Shown: positions 25,470 to 34,632, numbered from the stretch's first letter. The stretch: DNA of 64,000 bases from Thermoplasmata archaeon (GCA_036395115.1 DASWDU010000016.1:23015-87014), one strand, 5' to 3'. A program made the numbers and translations. The notes: generated from the letters alone by a model not told the origin.

Positions 25470-25640
25470 ATGAGCGACCCCGATCAGGGCCGCGAGACCG
25501 ACCGGAGGGTGTGCCGTCACCCCGACGCCGAGGAACTCGGCTTCGACCGGGACGCCGAATTCCGCCGCTGCGTCTCTTGCGGCGAAGTCCTCGTCCGCCA
25601 CCGAGGCCGGGCGTGGGCGATCCGTCCGGCGGCGCACTGA
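25470..25640 (+). CDS. Small putative zinc-binding protein
   Basis: A 56-residue frame in the gap between the dcd-family gene and the acyl-CoA dehydrogenase. It is acidic at the N-terminus and holds CRHPD (residues 15-19) and CVSCGE (34-39), a spacing that could make a small zinc ribbon or knuckle. It is an inferred gene with no recognised family. A weak TATA-like GATAAGGC lies about 90 nt upstream. The frame is short and could be chance. Confidence 0.4.
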   Translation: MSDPDQGRETDRRVCRHPDAEELGFDRDAEFRRCVSCGEVLVRHRGRAWAIRPAAH

Positions 25641-25675
25641 TCGCTTCGATGCCCTCCTGATAACCCCGTTCCGAA

Positions 25676-25684
25676 GGTTTAAGC
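25676..25684 (+). promoter_or_regulatory. TATA box of the acyl-CoA dehydrogenase gene
   Basis: GGTTTAAGC lies about 38 nt before ATG 25719. Confidence 0.55.
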
Positions 25685-25718
25685 GACTTGCACAAGTTAG
25701 GCCGCGAGAGGCCGGCCG

Positions 25719-26879
25719 ATGGACTTCCGATTGACGGACGAGCAGCGGCTCGTCCAGGAGACCGCTCGCGATTTCGTGGACCGCGAGCTGATCCCCCACG
25801 TCCGCGAATGGGAGGCGAAGGGCGAGGTACCTCGATCCTTCTACGGGAAGATGGCAGGCCTCGGGTTCCTCGGCGCCCCGGTCCCGGAGAAGTACGGCGG
25901 CGCGGGCATGGACTACGTGTCGTTCATGCTCCTCGTGGAGGAGCTGAGCCGCGGGTCGTCGTCGGTCCGCACGACGGTCTCCGTGCAGACGTCCCTCTCC
26001 GAGACGTCCCTCATGTGGTTCGCGAGCGAGGAACAGAAACGGCGGTGGCTCGTGCCGCTCGCGAAGGGCGAGAAGTTCGGTGCGTGGGCGTTGACCGAGC
26101 CGGAGGCGGGAAGCGATGCGGGGAACTTGCAGACGACGGCGCGCCTCGATGGGGACGAATGGGTCCTGAACGGTCAGAAACGGTTCATCTCGAACGGGAG
26201 CATCGCGGACTTCGTCCAGGTGTACGCGCGAGAGCCGGGGACGAAACGGCACGAGGGGATCTCGCTCTTCCTGGTGCCGAGGGACGCGCCCGGGTTCAAG
26301 GTCACGAACGTCGAGACGACGTCGAAGCTCGGCCTCCGGGCGAGCCCGACCGCCGACTTGGCCTTCGAGGATTGCCGCATCCCAAAGGAGAACCTCATCG
26401 GCAAGAAGGGCGACGGCTGGACGCAGGCGATGAGGACGCTGAACAGCGGCCGGATCGGCATCGCCGCCGGGGCGGTCGGCGTCGCACGGGCGGCGCTCGA
26501 GGCCGCGTCGAGGTACGTGAAGGAGCGCAAGGCGTTCGGCCGGCCGATCGGGGACTTCCAGCTCATCCGCGAGATGATCGCGCAGTCCGCCGTCGAGATC
26601 GACGCGGCCCGGCTCCTCACGCTCCGCGCGGCGCACCTCCGAGACCAAGGCCTCGACAACACCCTCGAGGTGTCGATGGCGAAGCTGTTCGGCGCCCAGA
26701 TGGCCCAGCGGGTGACGGACTGGGCGATCCAAGTCCACGGCGGGTACGGATTCAGCGGGGAGTTCGACGTCGAACGGTACTATCGCGACGCCCGAATCCT
26801 GGGCCTCTACGAGGGCACGAACGAGATCCAGAAACTGATCATCGCGGAGCGAATCCTCGGACCGTCGGGGAAGGCGTGA
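25719..26879 (+). CDS. Acyl-CoA dehydrogenase
   Basis: A 386-residue FAD enzyme that forms the alpha-beta double bond in acyl-CoAs during fatty-acid or branched-chain degradation. It has the family blocks AWALTEPEAGSDAGN, RFISNGSIADF, RIGIAAGAVGVARAALE, and the C-terminal GGYGFSGEFDVERYYRDA. The catalytic Glu is Glu365 in LYEGTNEIQ, the short-chain position. Chain-length preference is not clear. The stop overlaps a possible GTG start of the HIT gene by 4 nt, so the pair form an operon. Confidence 0.94.
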   Translation: MDFRLTDEQRLVQETARDFVDRELIPHVREWEAKGEVPRSFYGKMAGLGFLGAPVPEKYGGAGMDYVSFMLLVEELSRGSSSVRTTVSVQTSLSETSLMWFASEEQKRRWLVPLAKGEKFGAWALTEPEAGSDAGNLQTTARLDGDEWVLNGQKRFISNGSIADFVQVYAREPGTKRHEGISLFLVPRDAPGFKVTNVETTSKLGLRASPTADLAFEDCRIPKENLIGKKGDGWTQAMRTLNSGRIGIAAGAVGVARAALEAASRYVKERKAFGRPIGDFQLIREMIAQSAVEIDAARLLTLRAAHLRDQGLDNTLEVSMAKLFGAQMAQRVTDWAIQVHGGYGFSGEFDVERYYRDARILGLYEGTNEIQKLIIAERILGPSGKA

Positions 26880-26893
26880 GGGGCACCCGCTCG

Positions 26894-27337
26894 ATGCCGT
26901 CGAACGACCCGGACTGCATCTTCTGCAAGATCGTCCGAAGGGAGGCGCCCGCGAGCCTCATCCACGAGGACCGGACCACCATGGCGTTCATGGACATCCG
27001 TCCGATGAATCCGGGGCACGTGCTCGTCGTCCCGAAAGCCCACGGCGCGTACTTGGAGGACCTGCCGGAAGGGAGCGTCGGTCCGATCCTGGAAGTCGGA
27101 CGGAAGGTCGCCGCGGCCCTCCGACGGAGCGGGGTTCGGTGCGAGGCTGTGAGCCTTTACCTGGCCAACGGCGAAGAGGCGGGTCAAGAGGTCTTCCACG
27201 TGCACCTCCACGTGATCCCGCGGTTCCGCGGGGATGGGTTCGGGTTGCGCGTCAGCCCCGGCTACGGGCGGATCGTCGAACGGGCGCACCTTGACGATCT
27301 CGCGGGCAAGATTCGCGGCGCGATGGGCGATCAGTGA
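26894..27337 (+). CDS. HIT-family nucleotide hydrolase/transferase
   Basis: A 147-residue histidine-triad protein with the HVHLHVIPR motif (residues about 97-105) and the CIFCKIVRREAPASLIHED start that binds the nucleotide and, via the Cys pair, often zinc. Most archaeal members hydrolyse AMP-linked compounds. Start ATG 26894 is chosen; GTG 26876, which overlaps the stop of the preceding gene, is in frame and possible. It converges with the hemerythrin gene and overlaps it by 7 nt. Confidence 0.92.
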   Translation: MPSNDPDCIFCKIVRREAPASLIHEDRTTMAFMDIRPMNPGHVLVVPKAHGAYLEDLPEGSVGPILEVGRKVAAALRRSGVRCEAVSLYLANGEEAGQEVFHVHLHVIPRFRGDGFGLRVSPGYGRIVERAHLDDLAGKIRGAMGDQ

Positions 27338-27828
27338 GCGAATCGGACTCGGATCGCTTCCAGGTCCGACGGCGGGAGGCGCTCGCGGGCTGTCGGGTAG
27401 AGGCTCGTCCGTTCCTTCCGGAAGTGGTCCCACAGGAACTGCACCAGGAAGATCCCATGGCGGTTGATCTCCTGGATGGCGGACCAGGAAGGGTCGCGGC
27501 TCAGCGCCTGGCGGGCGGCCTTGAATTTCTCGACGCCCCGGTGGATCTCGGCGTGCTCGTAGGCCACGACGTTCACGAGGGTCCCATACCGACCAATCGC
27601 CGCCTCGAGCTTGGGGAGGATCGCCTCGTCCTCCGCCGCCAGGAAGGGCAGCAGCTCCTCGTCGAAAAACCGGATCGCTTCGTCGAGGAGCATCCCGTTC
27701 TCTTCGCTCGCTTCCCGCGTCGCCATCATCTCATCGAGGGTCGCCTCGAGCTCCGTCAGCTTGTCGACGAAGTCCGCGTGGCCCGCGAGGACCGAGGAGA
27801 ACGGATCGTCGTCCGGGACGTCCCCCAT
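27331..27828 (-). CDS. Hemerythrin HHE-domain protein
   Basis: A 165-residue four-helix protein that would bind a non-heme di-iron site and O2, NO or related ligands. Likely ligands are His18 (AGHADF), the EDEAILP acidic pair, His91 and His95 (YEHAEIHRG), and His124/His134 in RHGIFLVQFLWDHF, followed by the C-terminal KERTSLYPTARERL. Such proteins store or sense oxygen or take part in iron or nitrosative-stress repair. A TATA-like CCTTTTACG sits about 28 nt upstream of ATG 27828. Confidence 0.86.
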   Translation of the reverse strand: MGDVPDDDPFSSVLAGHADFVDKLTELEATLDEMMATREASEENGMLLDEAIRFFDEELLPFLAAEDEAILPKLEAAIGRYGTLVNVVAYEHAEIHRGVEKFKAARQALSRDPSWSAIQEINRHGIFLVQFLWDHFRKERTSLYPTARERLPPSDLEAIRVRFAH

Positions 27829-27868
27829 CGACGGGGGCTAGCCAATTTCCAGCGTAAAAGGATGCGCT

Positions 27869-29158
27869 CTACGGCGCGAACCGCGCGGGCGTCCTCGGGA
27901 ACGGGACGGCGTCGCGGATGTGTTCGAGCTTGCAGATCCACTGGAGGAGTCTCTCCATCCCCATCCCGAACCCTGCGTGCTGGACGCTCCCGTATCGGCG
28001 GGAATCGAGGTACCACTCGTACGCCTTCGGATCCTCGCCCTGCTCGACGAGCGCTTTCTTGATCGTCTCGAGGTCCGTCTCCCGCTCGCTCCCGCCGACC
28101 AGCTCGCCGACGCCGTCGCCGCCGATCACGTCGAAGGCGAGGACGAGATCCGGGTGCGTGGGGTCCCGCGCCTTGTAAAACGCCTGCGTGATCCGCGGGT
28201 AGTGCGTCACCACGATCGGCTTCGACGTGCCTTCCGTGAGCGCGCGCTCCTCGAGCGTCCGGAGGTCCTTGCCCCACTGGTGGTCCAGGCCCTTCGCCTT
28301 GAGGCGCTTGAGCGCCTCGTCGTACGTCAGCCGCTCGAACGGCGGCTTGACGGCCTTCAGGAACTCCGGCGTCCGGCCGAGCGCCGCCACGTCGTCCGGT
28401 CGTTCCTCGGCGACCCTCTGGCACGCGTGCGAGATCACGCCCTCGGCGTGCTTGATCACCTCGTCCATGCCGGCCCACGCCTGCTCCATCTCCGCGTGCC
28501 AATACTCCGTGAGGTGGCGGGTCGTCCGGGACTTCTCTGCACGGAACGACGGACCGATGTAGTAGATCCTCTCCATCGCGAGGACGAGCGCCTCGGCGTA
28601 CAGCTGCCACGACTGCGTGAGGTGGGCTTTGCGGCCGAAGTACTCCAACTCGAAGAGGGTCGTGCCGCCCTCGCTCCCCGCGGACGTGATCATGGGCGGG
28701 TGGACTTCCCAGAATCCCTGTTCGCGGAAGTAATCGTGGACCGCCTCGAACGCCGTATGACGGACGCGGAAGATCGCCGTCATCCGCTGGGAGCGGACCC
28801 AGAGGTGCCGGATGTCGAGGAGGAACTCCTCGCTTGGGTCCTCCTGGATCGGGAACTTCTCCGCGAAGTGCACGACCCGAAAATCCGTCGCCCGGACTTC
28901 GTAGCCGCCCGGGGCGCGCTTGTCTTTCGTGACCGTCCCCTTCACCACGACCGCGGACTCGATGAGCGCCTTCTCGGCGGCTGCGAATGCGTCCGGCGGC
29001 ACGACGTCTTTGGCGATCGTCGTCTGAATAATCCCGGTCGAGTCCCGGAGGACCACGAAGGCTTTGCCTCCGACGGTCCGCGTGCGGTAGATCCAGCCGC
29101 GCAGCTCGACCGTCTCGCCGACGTGGCGCCCTTTCAGGATGTCTCCGACGGAGACCAT
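27869..29158 (-). CDS. asnS: Asparaginyl-tRNA synthetase
   Basis: A 429-residue class IIb synthetase. It has the N-terminal OB anticodon-binding domain (ELRGWIYRTRTVGGKAFVVLRD), motif 2 (IGPSFRAEKSRTTRHLTEYWHAEME) and motif 3 (GFGMGMERLLQWICKL). I call it asparaginyl rather than aspartyl because of the THYPRITQAFYKA and HAEMEQAWAG segments typical of AsnRS. The archaeal-type AsnRS and a non-discriminating AspRS can be hard to tell apart without alignment. It is single, 40 nt from the hemerythrin gene. Confidence 0.9.
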   Translation of the reverse strand: MVSVGDILKGRHVGETVELRGWIYRTRTVGGKAFVVLRDSTGIIQTTIAKDVVPPDAFAAAEKALIESAVVVKGTVTKDKRAPGGYEVRATDFRVVHFAEKFPIQEDPSEEFLLDIRHLWVRSQRMTAIFRVRHTAFEAVHDYFREQGFWEVHPPMITSAGSEGGTTLFELEYFGRKAHLTQSWQLYAEALVLAMERIYYIGPSFRAEKSRTTRHLTEYWHAEMEQAWAGMDEVIKHAEGVISHACQRVAEERPDDVAALGRTPEFLKAVKPPFERLTYDEALKRLKAKGLDHQWGKDLRTLEERALTEGTSKPIVVTHYPRITQAFYKARDPTHPDLVLAFDVIGGDGVGELVGGSERETDLETIKKALVEQGEDPKAYEWYLDSRRYGSVQHAGFGMGMERLLQWICKLEHIRDAVPFPRTPARFAP

Positions 29159-29338
29159 GAACCCGCGTCCAATCCGCCATGGGCTAGATTACCCTTTCGC
29201 GGACGGCGATTTGTCTCATCGTTCGGTTTGGCCCGTGGGACCAAAGGGCGAACAAAATTCCAACAGGAGGATGCTGAGCGACTTGTGTTCGCGGGACTTG
29301 AGGAAGCCTCTTAGTTTGAAAGGGGCTCACGGGCTCCG

Positions 29339-30172
29339 GTGCTCCGCCTCCAAGTCAACAACTCGACCGACCGATGGCGCTCGTTCCGTTGGACGGTCTA
29401 CCTGCTCCTTGCCGGGGTTGCTCCTGTCGGAGTGTCGGGGGCCCTTTACGTAGGGCCGGGCTTCGGTACCGCCCTCGTCGGAATCCTTGCCTTTTGTTAC
29501 GGGATGAGCATCTTCGGTGTGGAGTTCACAATCCGGATGGGGAAACAGACACAGATCTTCGAGTTCGACGCAGCCGGGATCCAATCCAGAGGCGGAGGAC
29601 TCGTGCCCCGAGTACTCCTTTGGCGGGATTTGTCACGAGTTCGACTCCGGACCGGCGGACCTCCAGGTGCTCCGACGTCTCTTGTCTTCGTCTTTCGCGC
29701 AGGCCTCTTGTTACGAATTCTGGTCGTTGACCTAATCAACCACCGGGACATCGCCGAACGGGTCGCGGGCTTTGTGGCCCGTTACGCATCCAACGTCCGA
29801 CGTGTAGGCCGCCTGGAGGCGGTCAGATGGGACCCATCCCTCGCGACGGACGGGGACATTTCCACAACCTCTCCGGAATTCGAACCGTTGTTCTACAGCG
29901 CGATGGCCGTAGCAGGCCCCTCTGTAAACGTATTGTTGACCGGCCAGCTTCTCTTAATCGGAGTCCTCCGCGCTCCAGTGATTGGCGTCGGGACGGTCGC
30001 CGCATATGTTGTCCTAGGACTGACACAAATCACATACTGCTGGAGGGAGGTACGTCGAATCTCAGCACGTCGAGGATCTTTGCCCCCGGACTGGCGCGTC
30101 CGAGGGTACTTTGCGGCGGGAGTCGGATTCGTAATCTGGGAAGGACTGTTCGGCCTTCGCGTCTTGCTGTAA
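29339..30172 (+). CDS. Hypothetical membrane protein with PH-like middle domain
   Basis: A 277-residue protein that I do not recognise. It has two N-terminal membrane segments (about 20-60), then a soluble beta-rich stretch (70-150) with FDAAGIQSRGGGLVPRVLLWRDLSRVRL, which resembles the bacterial PH-like domains of small membrane proteins, and two more membrane segments (190-230 and 255-275). The start is GTG 29339. The DNA is less GC-rich than its neighbours, which could mean transfer. The 180 nt upstream hold a T/A-rich stretch that may be its promoter (29308-29318). Confidence 0.65.
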   Translation: MLRLQVNNSTDRWRSFRWTVYLLLAGVAPVGVSGALYVGPGFGTALVGILAFCYGMSIFGVEFTIRMGKQTQIFEFDAAGIQSRGGGLVPRVLLWRDLSRVRLRTGGPPGAPTSLVFVFRAGLLLRILVVDLINHRDIAERVAGFVARYASNVRRVGRLEAVRWDPSLATDGDISTTSPEFEPLFYSAMAVAGPSVNVLLTGQLLLIGVLRAPVIGVGTVAAYVVLGLTQITYCWREVRRISARRGSLPPDWRVRGYFAAGVGFVIWEGLFGLRVLL

Positions 30173-30206
30173 TCAATTTCGCGGTCGAAAAGCACAACTA
30201 CCCCTA

Positions 30207-30713
30207 GTGCGGTCCGACGGCGCCTTGTTGCGCACCGCCGGTCCCGACGATCTCGAGGCGCTCTATCGATTCGAGGTCCTTTGCTTCCAAGAGCACCGGT
30301 TCCGCCGCGACCATGTGGACTGGATCCTGCGGAACCGGCAGGCCCTCACCCTCGTCGAGGACGGCCCCGAAGGCGTCGAGGCCGCGGTGATGCTCCTGTT
30401 CGAGGGCGTCGTATGCCGAATCCTCTCCATCGCGGTCGCCCCGGATGCCCGCCGTCGCGGGACCGGAACGACGATGATGCACGCCGCCGAGGCGATCTGC
30501 GGCGAGCGACGCGTGTCGACAGTCCGTCTCGAAGTCAGCACGGAAAACCTGGGAGCCATCGAGTTCTATCGGCGGCTCGGATACCGGACGGACGGCGTGC
30601 TGTACGGCTATTACTCCTGGGGCGAGGACGCCTACAGCATGCGGAAGACGATCATGCCCGCGGAGCCGGTCGCGGTCCGCCGACGCGCAGGATTCATCTT
30701 CCGTAATAAATAG
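30207..30713 (+). CDS. GNAT-family N-acetyltransferase (RimI-like)
   Basis: A 168-residue GNAT protein. The acetyl-CoA-binding motif is IAVAPDARRRGTGTTMMHAAE (residues 75-95), followed by the VRLEVSTENLGAIEFYRRLGYR motif B, which is the signature of the RimI/N-terminal acetyltransferase group. It could acetylate protein N-termini or small molecules. The start is GTG 30207. The gene is on its own between a membrane protein and arginine decarboxylase. Confidence 0.88.
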   Translation: MRSDGALLRTAGPDDLEALYRFEVLCFQEHRFRRDHVDWILRNRQALTLVEDGPEGVEAAVMLLFEGVVCRILSIAVAPDARRRGTGTTMMHAAEAICGERRVSTVRLEVSTENLGAIEFYRRLGYRTDGVLYGYYSWGEDAYSMRKTIMPAEPVAVRRRAGFIFRNK

Positions 30714-30759
30714 AAATACGTGAATATTAGCGACCCGCTTCCGTGCGTGACGCCTGCAA

Positions 30760-30770
30760 ACCCTTAAGTC
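30760..30770 (+). promoter_or_regulatory. TATA box of the arginine decarboxylase gene
   Basis: ACCCTTAAGTC lies about 38 nt before ATG 30804. Confidence 0.55.
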
Positions 30771-30803
30771 CCGACGTACAATGCGCGGTCCTCACGGACC
30801 CCC

Positions 30804-31271
30804 ATGCTCCCGATTCCCACGAAATTTTTCGTCACGTCGGGCAAGGCTGTCTCCAAGGTGTCCGACCTGAACGCGTTCGATGAGGCGCTGCAGAACGCCG
30901 GCCTGTCGGAACAGAACATCGTGTCCGTGTCGTCCGTGCTCCCGATCGGCATCAAACCCGTCCGGAAGAGGGACCTGCCGATGGGCGCGATCACGTTTTG
31001 CGTCCTCGCGCAGCAACGGGGAGGGGAGGGGGAGACGATCTCCGCCGGGATCGCCTACGGTTTCCGGGACGACGGATTCGGCGGGTACGTCGCGGAGGGG
31101 CACATGCACGGCACGAAGACCTCCCTCCGAGAGGTCATGGAATGGAAGATGGGGAGCATGGCGAAGCTGCGAGGGATCAAGTTCCGGGCCATCGACTACC
31201 GGATCGAAGAGCTGAGCATCCCGATGGACCACTACGGGGTGTGTCTCGCGGGCCTCGTGTTCCTCCCGTGA
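30804..31271 (+). CDS. pdaD: Pyruvoyl-dependent arginine decarboxylase
   Basis: Decarboxylates arginine to agmatine, the first step of polyamine synthesis in archaea and a source of agmatidine for tRNA-Ile. The 155-residue proenzyme self-cleaves at the Ser-Ser pair Ser43-Ser44 in NIVSVSSVLPIG, making a beta chain and an alpha chain headed by a pyruvoyl group. Other family blocks are PMGAITFCVLAQQRG, GYVAEGHMHG and MDHYGVCLAGLVFLP. Length and layout match the family. The next gene starts 1 nt after the stop, so they are cotranscribed. Confidence 0.94.
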   Translation: MLPIPTKFFVTSGKAVSKVSDLNAFDEALQNAGLSEQNIVSVSSVLPIGIKPVRKRDLPMGAITFCVLAQQRGGEGETISAGIAYGFRDDGFGGYVAEGHMHGTKTSLREVMEWKMGSMAKLRGIKFRAIDYRIEELSIPMDHYGVCLAGLVFLP

Positions 31272-31272
31272 C

Positions 31273-31749
31273 ATGTACGGCGTCATCGTGTGCCCACGTT
31301 GCAGACGCGCGAAGGGCGTGGACCTCCGCCAGAAGACGACGAGCTGCGCGTGCGGTTTCGAGATTCGCGTGATGCCGGCGAGGGTCCGCGCGCGGGCGGA
31401 CTCCCCGAGAGAACTCGCGCCCCTTGTCGCACGCGTCAGCGCGGAGATCGCCGGCGGAGCCCGGGAATTCGAGCGGGCGCTCGCCCCAGGCAAACGGGCA
31501 CGGAGCCGCGACGTGCACGCCCGGGTCGTCGCCGCGGTCCCGCGGCAAGGCGACCGGTCCGTCCGGGTCCGCACCGCCGCCGTCGAGCTCTCGCGAGAAC
31601 TCGAGCTGTTCACGCTCGACGACTGGAACAAGGTCCTCTCAGGGCTCGGCATCCCGGACCCCCAGGCCGCCCTCGACGCTTTGATCCAGGCGAACGTCGT
31701 CTTCGAACCGAAACGGGGCTTCTACCGGACCGTCGGGCTCACGGCCTGA
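31273..31749 (+). CDS. Zinc-ribbon protein (DUF1922/DUF5817-like)
   Basis: A 158-residue protein with an N-terminal zinc ribbon (Cys7, Cys10, Cys25, Cys27: VIVCPRCRRAKGVDL..TTSCACGFE), a basic linker, and a C-terminal winged-helix-like domain (LELFTLDDWNKVLSGL to KRGFYRTVGL, about 105-155). The N-terminal style matches archaeal DUF1922/DUF5817 proteins of unknown function. It starts one base after pdaD. The C-terminal domain resembles the DNA-binding winged helices of archaeal replication or transcription proteins, but the role is not known. It overlaps the next gene by 11 nt on the other strand. Confidence 0.72.
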   Translation: MYGVIVCPRCRRAKGVDLRQKTTSCACGFEIRVMPARVRARADSPRELAPLVARVSAEIAGGAREFERALAPGKRARSRDVHARVVAAVPRQGDRSVRVRTAAVELSRELELFTLDDWNKVLSGLGIPDPQAALDALIQANVVFEPKRGFYRTVGLTA

Positions 31750-32500
31750 CGGGTCGCGCGCGTTTCTGCCGCCGCAGCTCGCGCCGGAGATCCTCCGGCA
31801 GGGTCCCGGGCAGGACGAGCCGATAGACGTAGTCGTAGACGATCGCCGCGAAGGCGATCGAAGAGAGGAGGCCGAGGAGGGCAGGGATCAGGATGTCGGT
31901 GCCGGCGGCCTGGCCGGAGAGGAGGAGGAACGGCAGCATCAACGCGATGTGCGCGTACCGGACCGCGAGCGCCTTCCGCAAGCCGCCCCAGAGATCGCCC
32001 CGCGAGGCGCCGAACCCGATGAGGGCGCCCGAGTCCGCGTGGACGAAGCTCAGGCTGACGGAGAAAAGGAGGATGAGCGGGAACGCGAGAGCGGAATACA
32101 GCGCGTCCCCGACGACCCAGGCAATCGTGGCGACGACGGAGGTCGATGCGATGCCCACCCCGATCGGCACGCCGTAGAACGTCGTGTCGAACCGCTCGCG
32201 GTATCCGCGCCGGTTCAGGTACACGACCTTGAACAGCTCCTCCAAGAACAGGATGCTCGCGAGGAGGGCGATCGAGCCGGCCAGATTGGTGACGTAGCCC
32301 GAGCCGATCGCGAGGTTGAGCGCGCTCGCGACGGTCCCGAACACCATGCCGACCGCGAAGCCTCCGAATACCCGGCGATCGTCGAAGAGGGTGCGGTCCA
32401 CGAACGGTCGGTCGAATCGGCGGAGGGAGAACCACACGAGGAAGAGCGCGGGCGCGATGCCGATCGCGAGCGCGACGAGAAAGTCGACGCGCGAGACCAT
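31739..32500 (-). CDS. Multi-pass membrane protein, PrsW-like
   Basis: A 253-residue protein with about seven membrane segments. It has LEELFKVV, like the EExxK motif of PrsW-type intramembrane metalloproteases, then RFDTTFYGVPIGVG (their FDG..YG.A.G segment), and two later His residues in FVHADSGA and RYAHIALM at positions where the superfamily has ligands. That makes a protease call plausible but not proved; it could be a distant relative without activity. A TATA box lies upstream of ATG 32500. Confidence 0.6.
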   Translation of the reverse strand: MVSRVDFLVALAIGIAPALFLVWFSLRRFDRPFVDRTLFDDRRVFGGFAVGMVFGTVASALNLAIGSGYVTNLAGSIALLASILFLEELFKVVYLNRRGYRERFDTTFYGVPIGVGIASTSVVATIAWVVGDALYSALAFPLILLFSVSLSFVHADSGALIGFGASRGDLWGGLRKALAVRYAHIALMLPFLLLSGQAAGTDILIPALLGLLSSIAFAAIVYDYVYRLVLPGTLPEDLRRELRRQKRARPVRP

Positions 32501-32529
32501 GGAATGCGAATGGAAAGCCCGCCGCGGCT

Positions 32530-32540
32530 ACTTAAGCGCG
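32530..32540 (-). promoter_or_regulatory. TATA box of the PrsW-like gene
   Basis: The minus strand reads CGCGCTTAAGT, about 30 nt before ATG 32500. Confidence 0.5.
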
Positions 32541-32578
32541 CGGACCTGCCACTTATCGGGCGTGACAACAAGACGCGA

Positions 32579-32588
32579 TGGTTTATGC
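32579..32588 (+). promoter_or_regulatory. TATA box of the zinc-ribbon/TPR protein gene
   Basis: TGGTTTATGC lies 32-40 nt before ATG 32620, which decides in favour of that start over TTG/ATG codons further up. Confidence 0.5.
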
Positions 32589-32619
32589 GCTTCCCGGCGG
32601 CTCGAATCGCCGCACCGAT

Positions 32620-34575
32620 ATGCCCGGGAAACAGCCCCGGGTCCTGTGTCCCGTCTGCCAGGAGCCCATCCCTCCGGACGAGACGGAGTGCGAGAACTGC
32701 GGGGCCTTCGTCATCGACGAAGCGGTCGTCCGGCTCAGCCGAGCCCTAGGGCTCGACCGCGAAAAGGCGCTCAAGCTGTTCGAACAGGGGTTCCGTCATC
32801 CGGATCAACTGAGGGACCGCGACCCGGATGCCGTCCTGGAGAACGGGGAGGTCGGATTGTTGTTCATCTGCACGAACTGCGGAGGCTTCGTGGCGGGCGG
32901 CGACCTGAAGTGTCCCCGATGCTCCGCCGAATTCGAGCCGGATACGGAGGAGGTCGGCGCGGCCGAGGAAGACATCCTCGACATCGTCCTCTGTCCGATC
33001 TGTGGCGCCGACAACGACGTTGCCACGCCGGAATGCGAGATTTGCGGAGAGCCTCTAATGGAGGGCATCTTGCCGAAGCCCACGCCGGAACCCGCGAAGG
33101 CGCCCGAGGCGCTCACGACGGAGGAGGTGCTCGCTCGGGTCGATGACTTCCTCGAACACTTCGAACCTCCCCCGCCGGAAGTGGCGCCGCCCACGCCGAC
33201 CCCGAAACCTCCGACGGAACGGCCCTCGCCACCCGCGGAGCCCGACGTCGCGCCAGTACCACGTCCGCCCGCCGCCCCGGCCCCTGCGCCGAGCCTTCCC
33301 GAGCCGGTCGCCGTGAAGGTCCCGAGACCCCTACCAAGGCCCGCAATCCAACCGACGCCCGCAATCAAGCCCACGCCGCCAGAGCCCGATCTCCCCGCGC
33401 CCCCGCCGAATCGCCGCTCGGCGGGCATGTCCGAGCCGCCGACGCCTCCCGTCCTGCCGACCAAACAGGTCCGGGTCCCCGCGCCGAGCCCGCGTGTCCG
33501 CCGGGCGGCACGGCCGCGTCGGATCGAACTCCGCCTATCACCGGAAGCCGCGAGTGGCATCGTCCTCGCAGGCGCCGCGAGCCTGGCCCTATCCGGGATC
33601 CTGCGGCAGCCGTTCGTCGCGGCGGGGGTCGTGGCGGTTTTCCTCGCCGTGTGCGGGGTGCTCGTCCTGCAACTTCTCCGAGACGGCATCTCCGGTCTCC
33701 CCCGGCCCGACGGACTCCTGCTGATCGCGGGCATCGCCCTCCAGGTGGGCGGGGTCTCCCTCGGGGCGGACCCCCGGGCGACGACGACGGCGGTGGGACT
33801 CGCGCTCGGTTCCGTGGTCCCCCTCGCCTGGTCGACCCGACGTCTGGCGGTCGGCCGCTGGAGGGACCTCCTTGCGGTCGCGGGTGCGATCCCCCTCGCG
33901 GGCCTGGCCCTCGTCGCCGCGGTCAGTCCGGCCACCGTGGGGACGTTCGCGTGGTTCGTCGGAATCATCGGGGCCGTCCCGTGGCCCGCGGCGCTCGCGA
34001 CCGCCGAGATCCGGAGGCGCCAGGCGATGTCGATCCTGCGTCGGGAACTGATCCTCGCGGAGCGCGATATGGCGCGCCAGAACTACGAACGGTCCCTGCA
34101 GGAGTACGATCGGGCGATCGCCGCGACCCGAGCGGGCGTCCCCGGCGCCGAGATCCCCTGGTACGGGAAAGGCGCGACGCTCATCCTCCTCGGTCGGTAT
34201 GAGGAAGCGCTGCGGGCGATCGACAAGGCGCTCGACATCAACCCGCGCAACGAGGTGGCGTGGGTCAACAAAGGCAACGCCCTCACGAAGATGGGGCACC
34301 TCGTCGACGCCTTGCGATGCTTCAACGCCGCGATCAAGGTCCATCCGGGGTACGAGGTCGCCTGGAACAACAAGGGAAACGCGCTCGCGCGCCTCGGGAA
34401 ATACGAGGAGGCGCTGCAGGCGTACGAGCGGGCGCTCGCCATCGATCCAGGGTATCGCGGGGCGTGGGTCAACAAGGGTTTCGTCCTGACGAAACTCGGA
34501 CGCTTCGACGAGGCCACCTCGTGCGCCGACCGCGCCTTGCACCTCGCGCCCGGCGTGAGGGCGGAACCGGCGTAG
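32620..34575 (+). CDS. Zinc-ribbon, proline-rich, membrane-spanning TPR protein
   Basis: A 651-residue protein of four parts. Residues 1-145 carry three CxxC..CxxC zinc ribbons (CPVC..CENC, CTNC..CPRC, CPIC..CEIC). Residues 150-310 are a Pro/Glu-rich linker. Residues 320-460 hold about five membrane segments. The C-terminus (480-651) has four TPR repeats, each with the W.NKGNAL..G...EAL..Y..A...P pattern. This looks like a scaffold that binds proteins through TPRs next to the membrane; a role in trafficking or transport is only a guess. Similar combinations of zinc ribbon and TPR occur in euryarchaea, but I do not know a characterised one. Confidence 0.75.
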   Translation: MPGKQPRVLCPVCQEPIPPDETECENCGAFVIDEAVVRLSRALGLDREKALKLFEQGFRHPDQLRDRDPDAVLENGEVGLLFICTNCGGFVAGGDLKCPRCSAEFEPDTEEVGAAEEDILDIVLCPICGADNDVATPECEICGEPLMEGILPKPTPEPAKAPEALTTEEVLARVDDFLEHFEPPPPEVAPPTPTPKPPTERPSPPAEPDVAPVPRPPAAPAPAPSLPEPVAVKVPRPLPRPAIQPTPAIKPTPPEPDLPAPPPNRRSAGMSEPPTPPVLPTKQVRVPAPSPRVRRAARPRRIELRLSPEAASGIVLAGAASLALSGILRQPFVAAGVVAVFLAVCGVLVLQLLRDGISGLPRPDGLLLIAGIALQVGGVSLGADPRATTTAVGLALGSVVPLAWSTRRLAVGRWRDLLAVAGAIPLAGLALVAAVSPATVGTFAWFVGIIGAVPWPAALATAEIRRRQAMSILRRELILAERDMARQNYERSLQEYDRAIAATRAGVPGAEIPWYGKGATLILLGRYEEALRAIDKALDINPRNEVAWVNKGNALTKMGHLVDALRCFNAAIKVHPGYEVAWNNKGNALARLGKYEEALQAYERALAIDPGYRGAWVNKGFVLTKLGRFDEATSCADRALHLAPGVRAEPA

Positions 34576-34632
34576 CGGCCTCCCCGCGTGCAATCAATTG
34601 ACGTTTGCAGTACTTTTGACCGGTTCGTTCAT

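Noticed and set aside
25350..26738. A 462-codon open frame on the minus strand
   Set aside because: It is antisense to the acyl-CoA dehydrogenase and has no recognisable motif.
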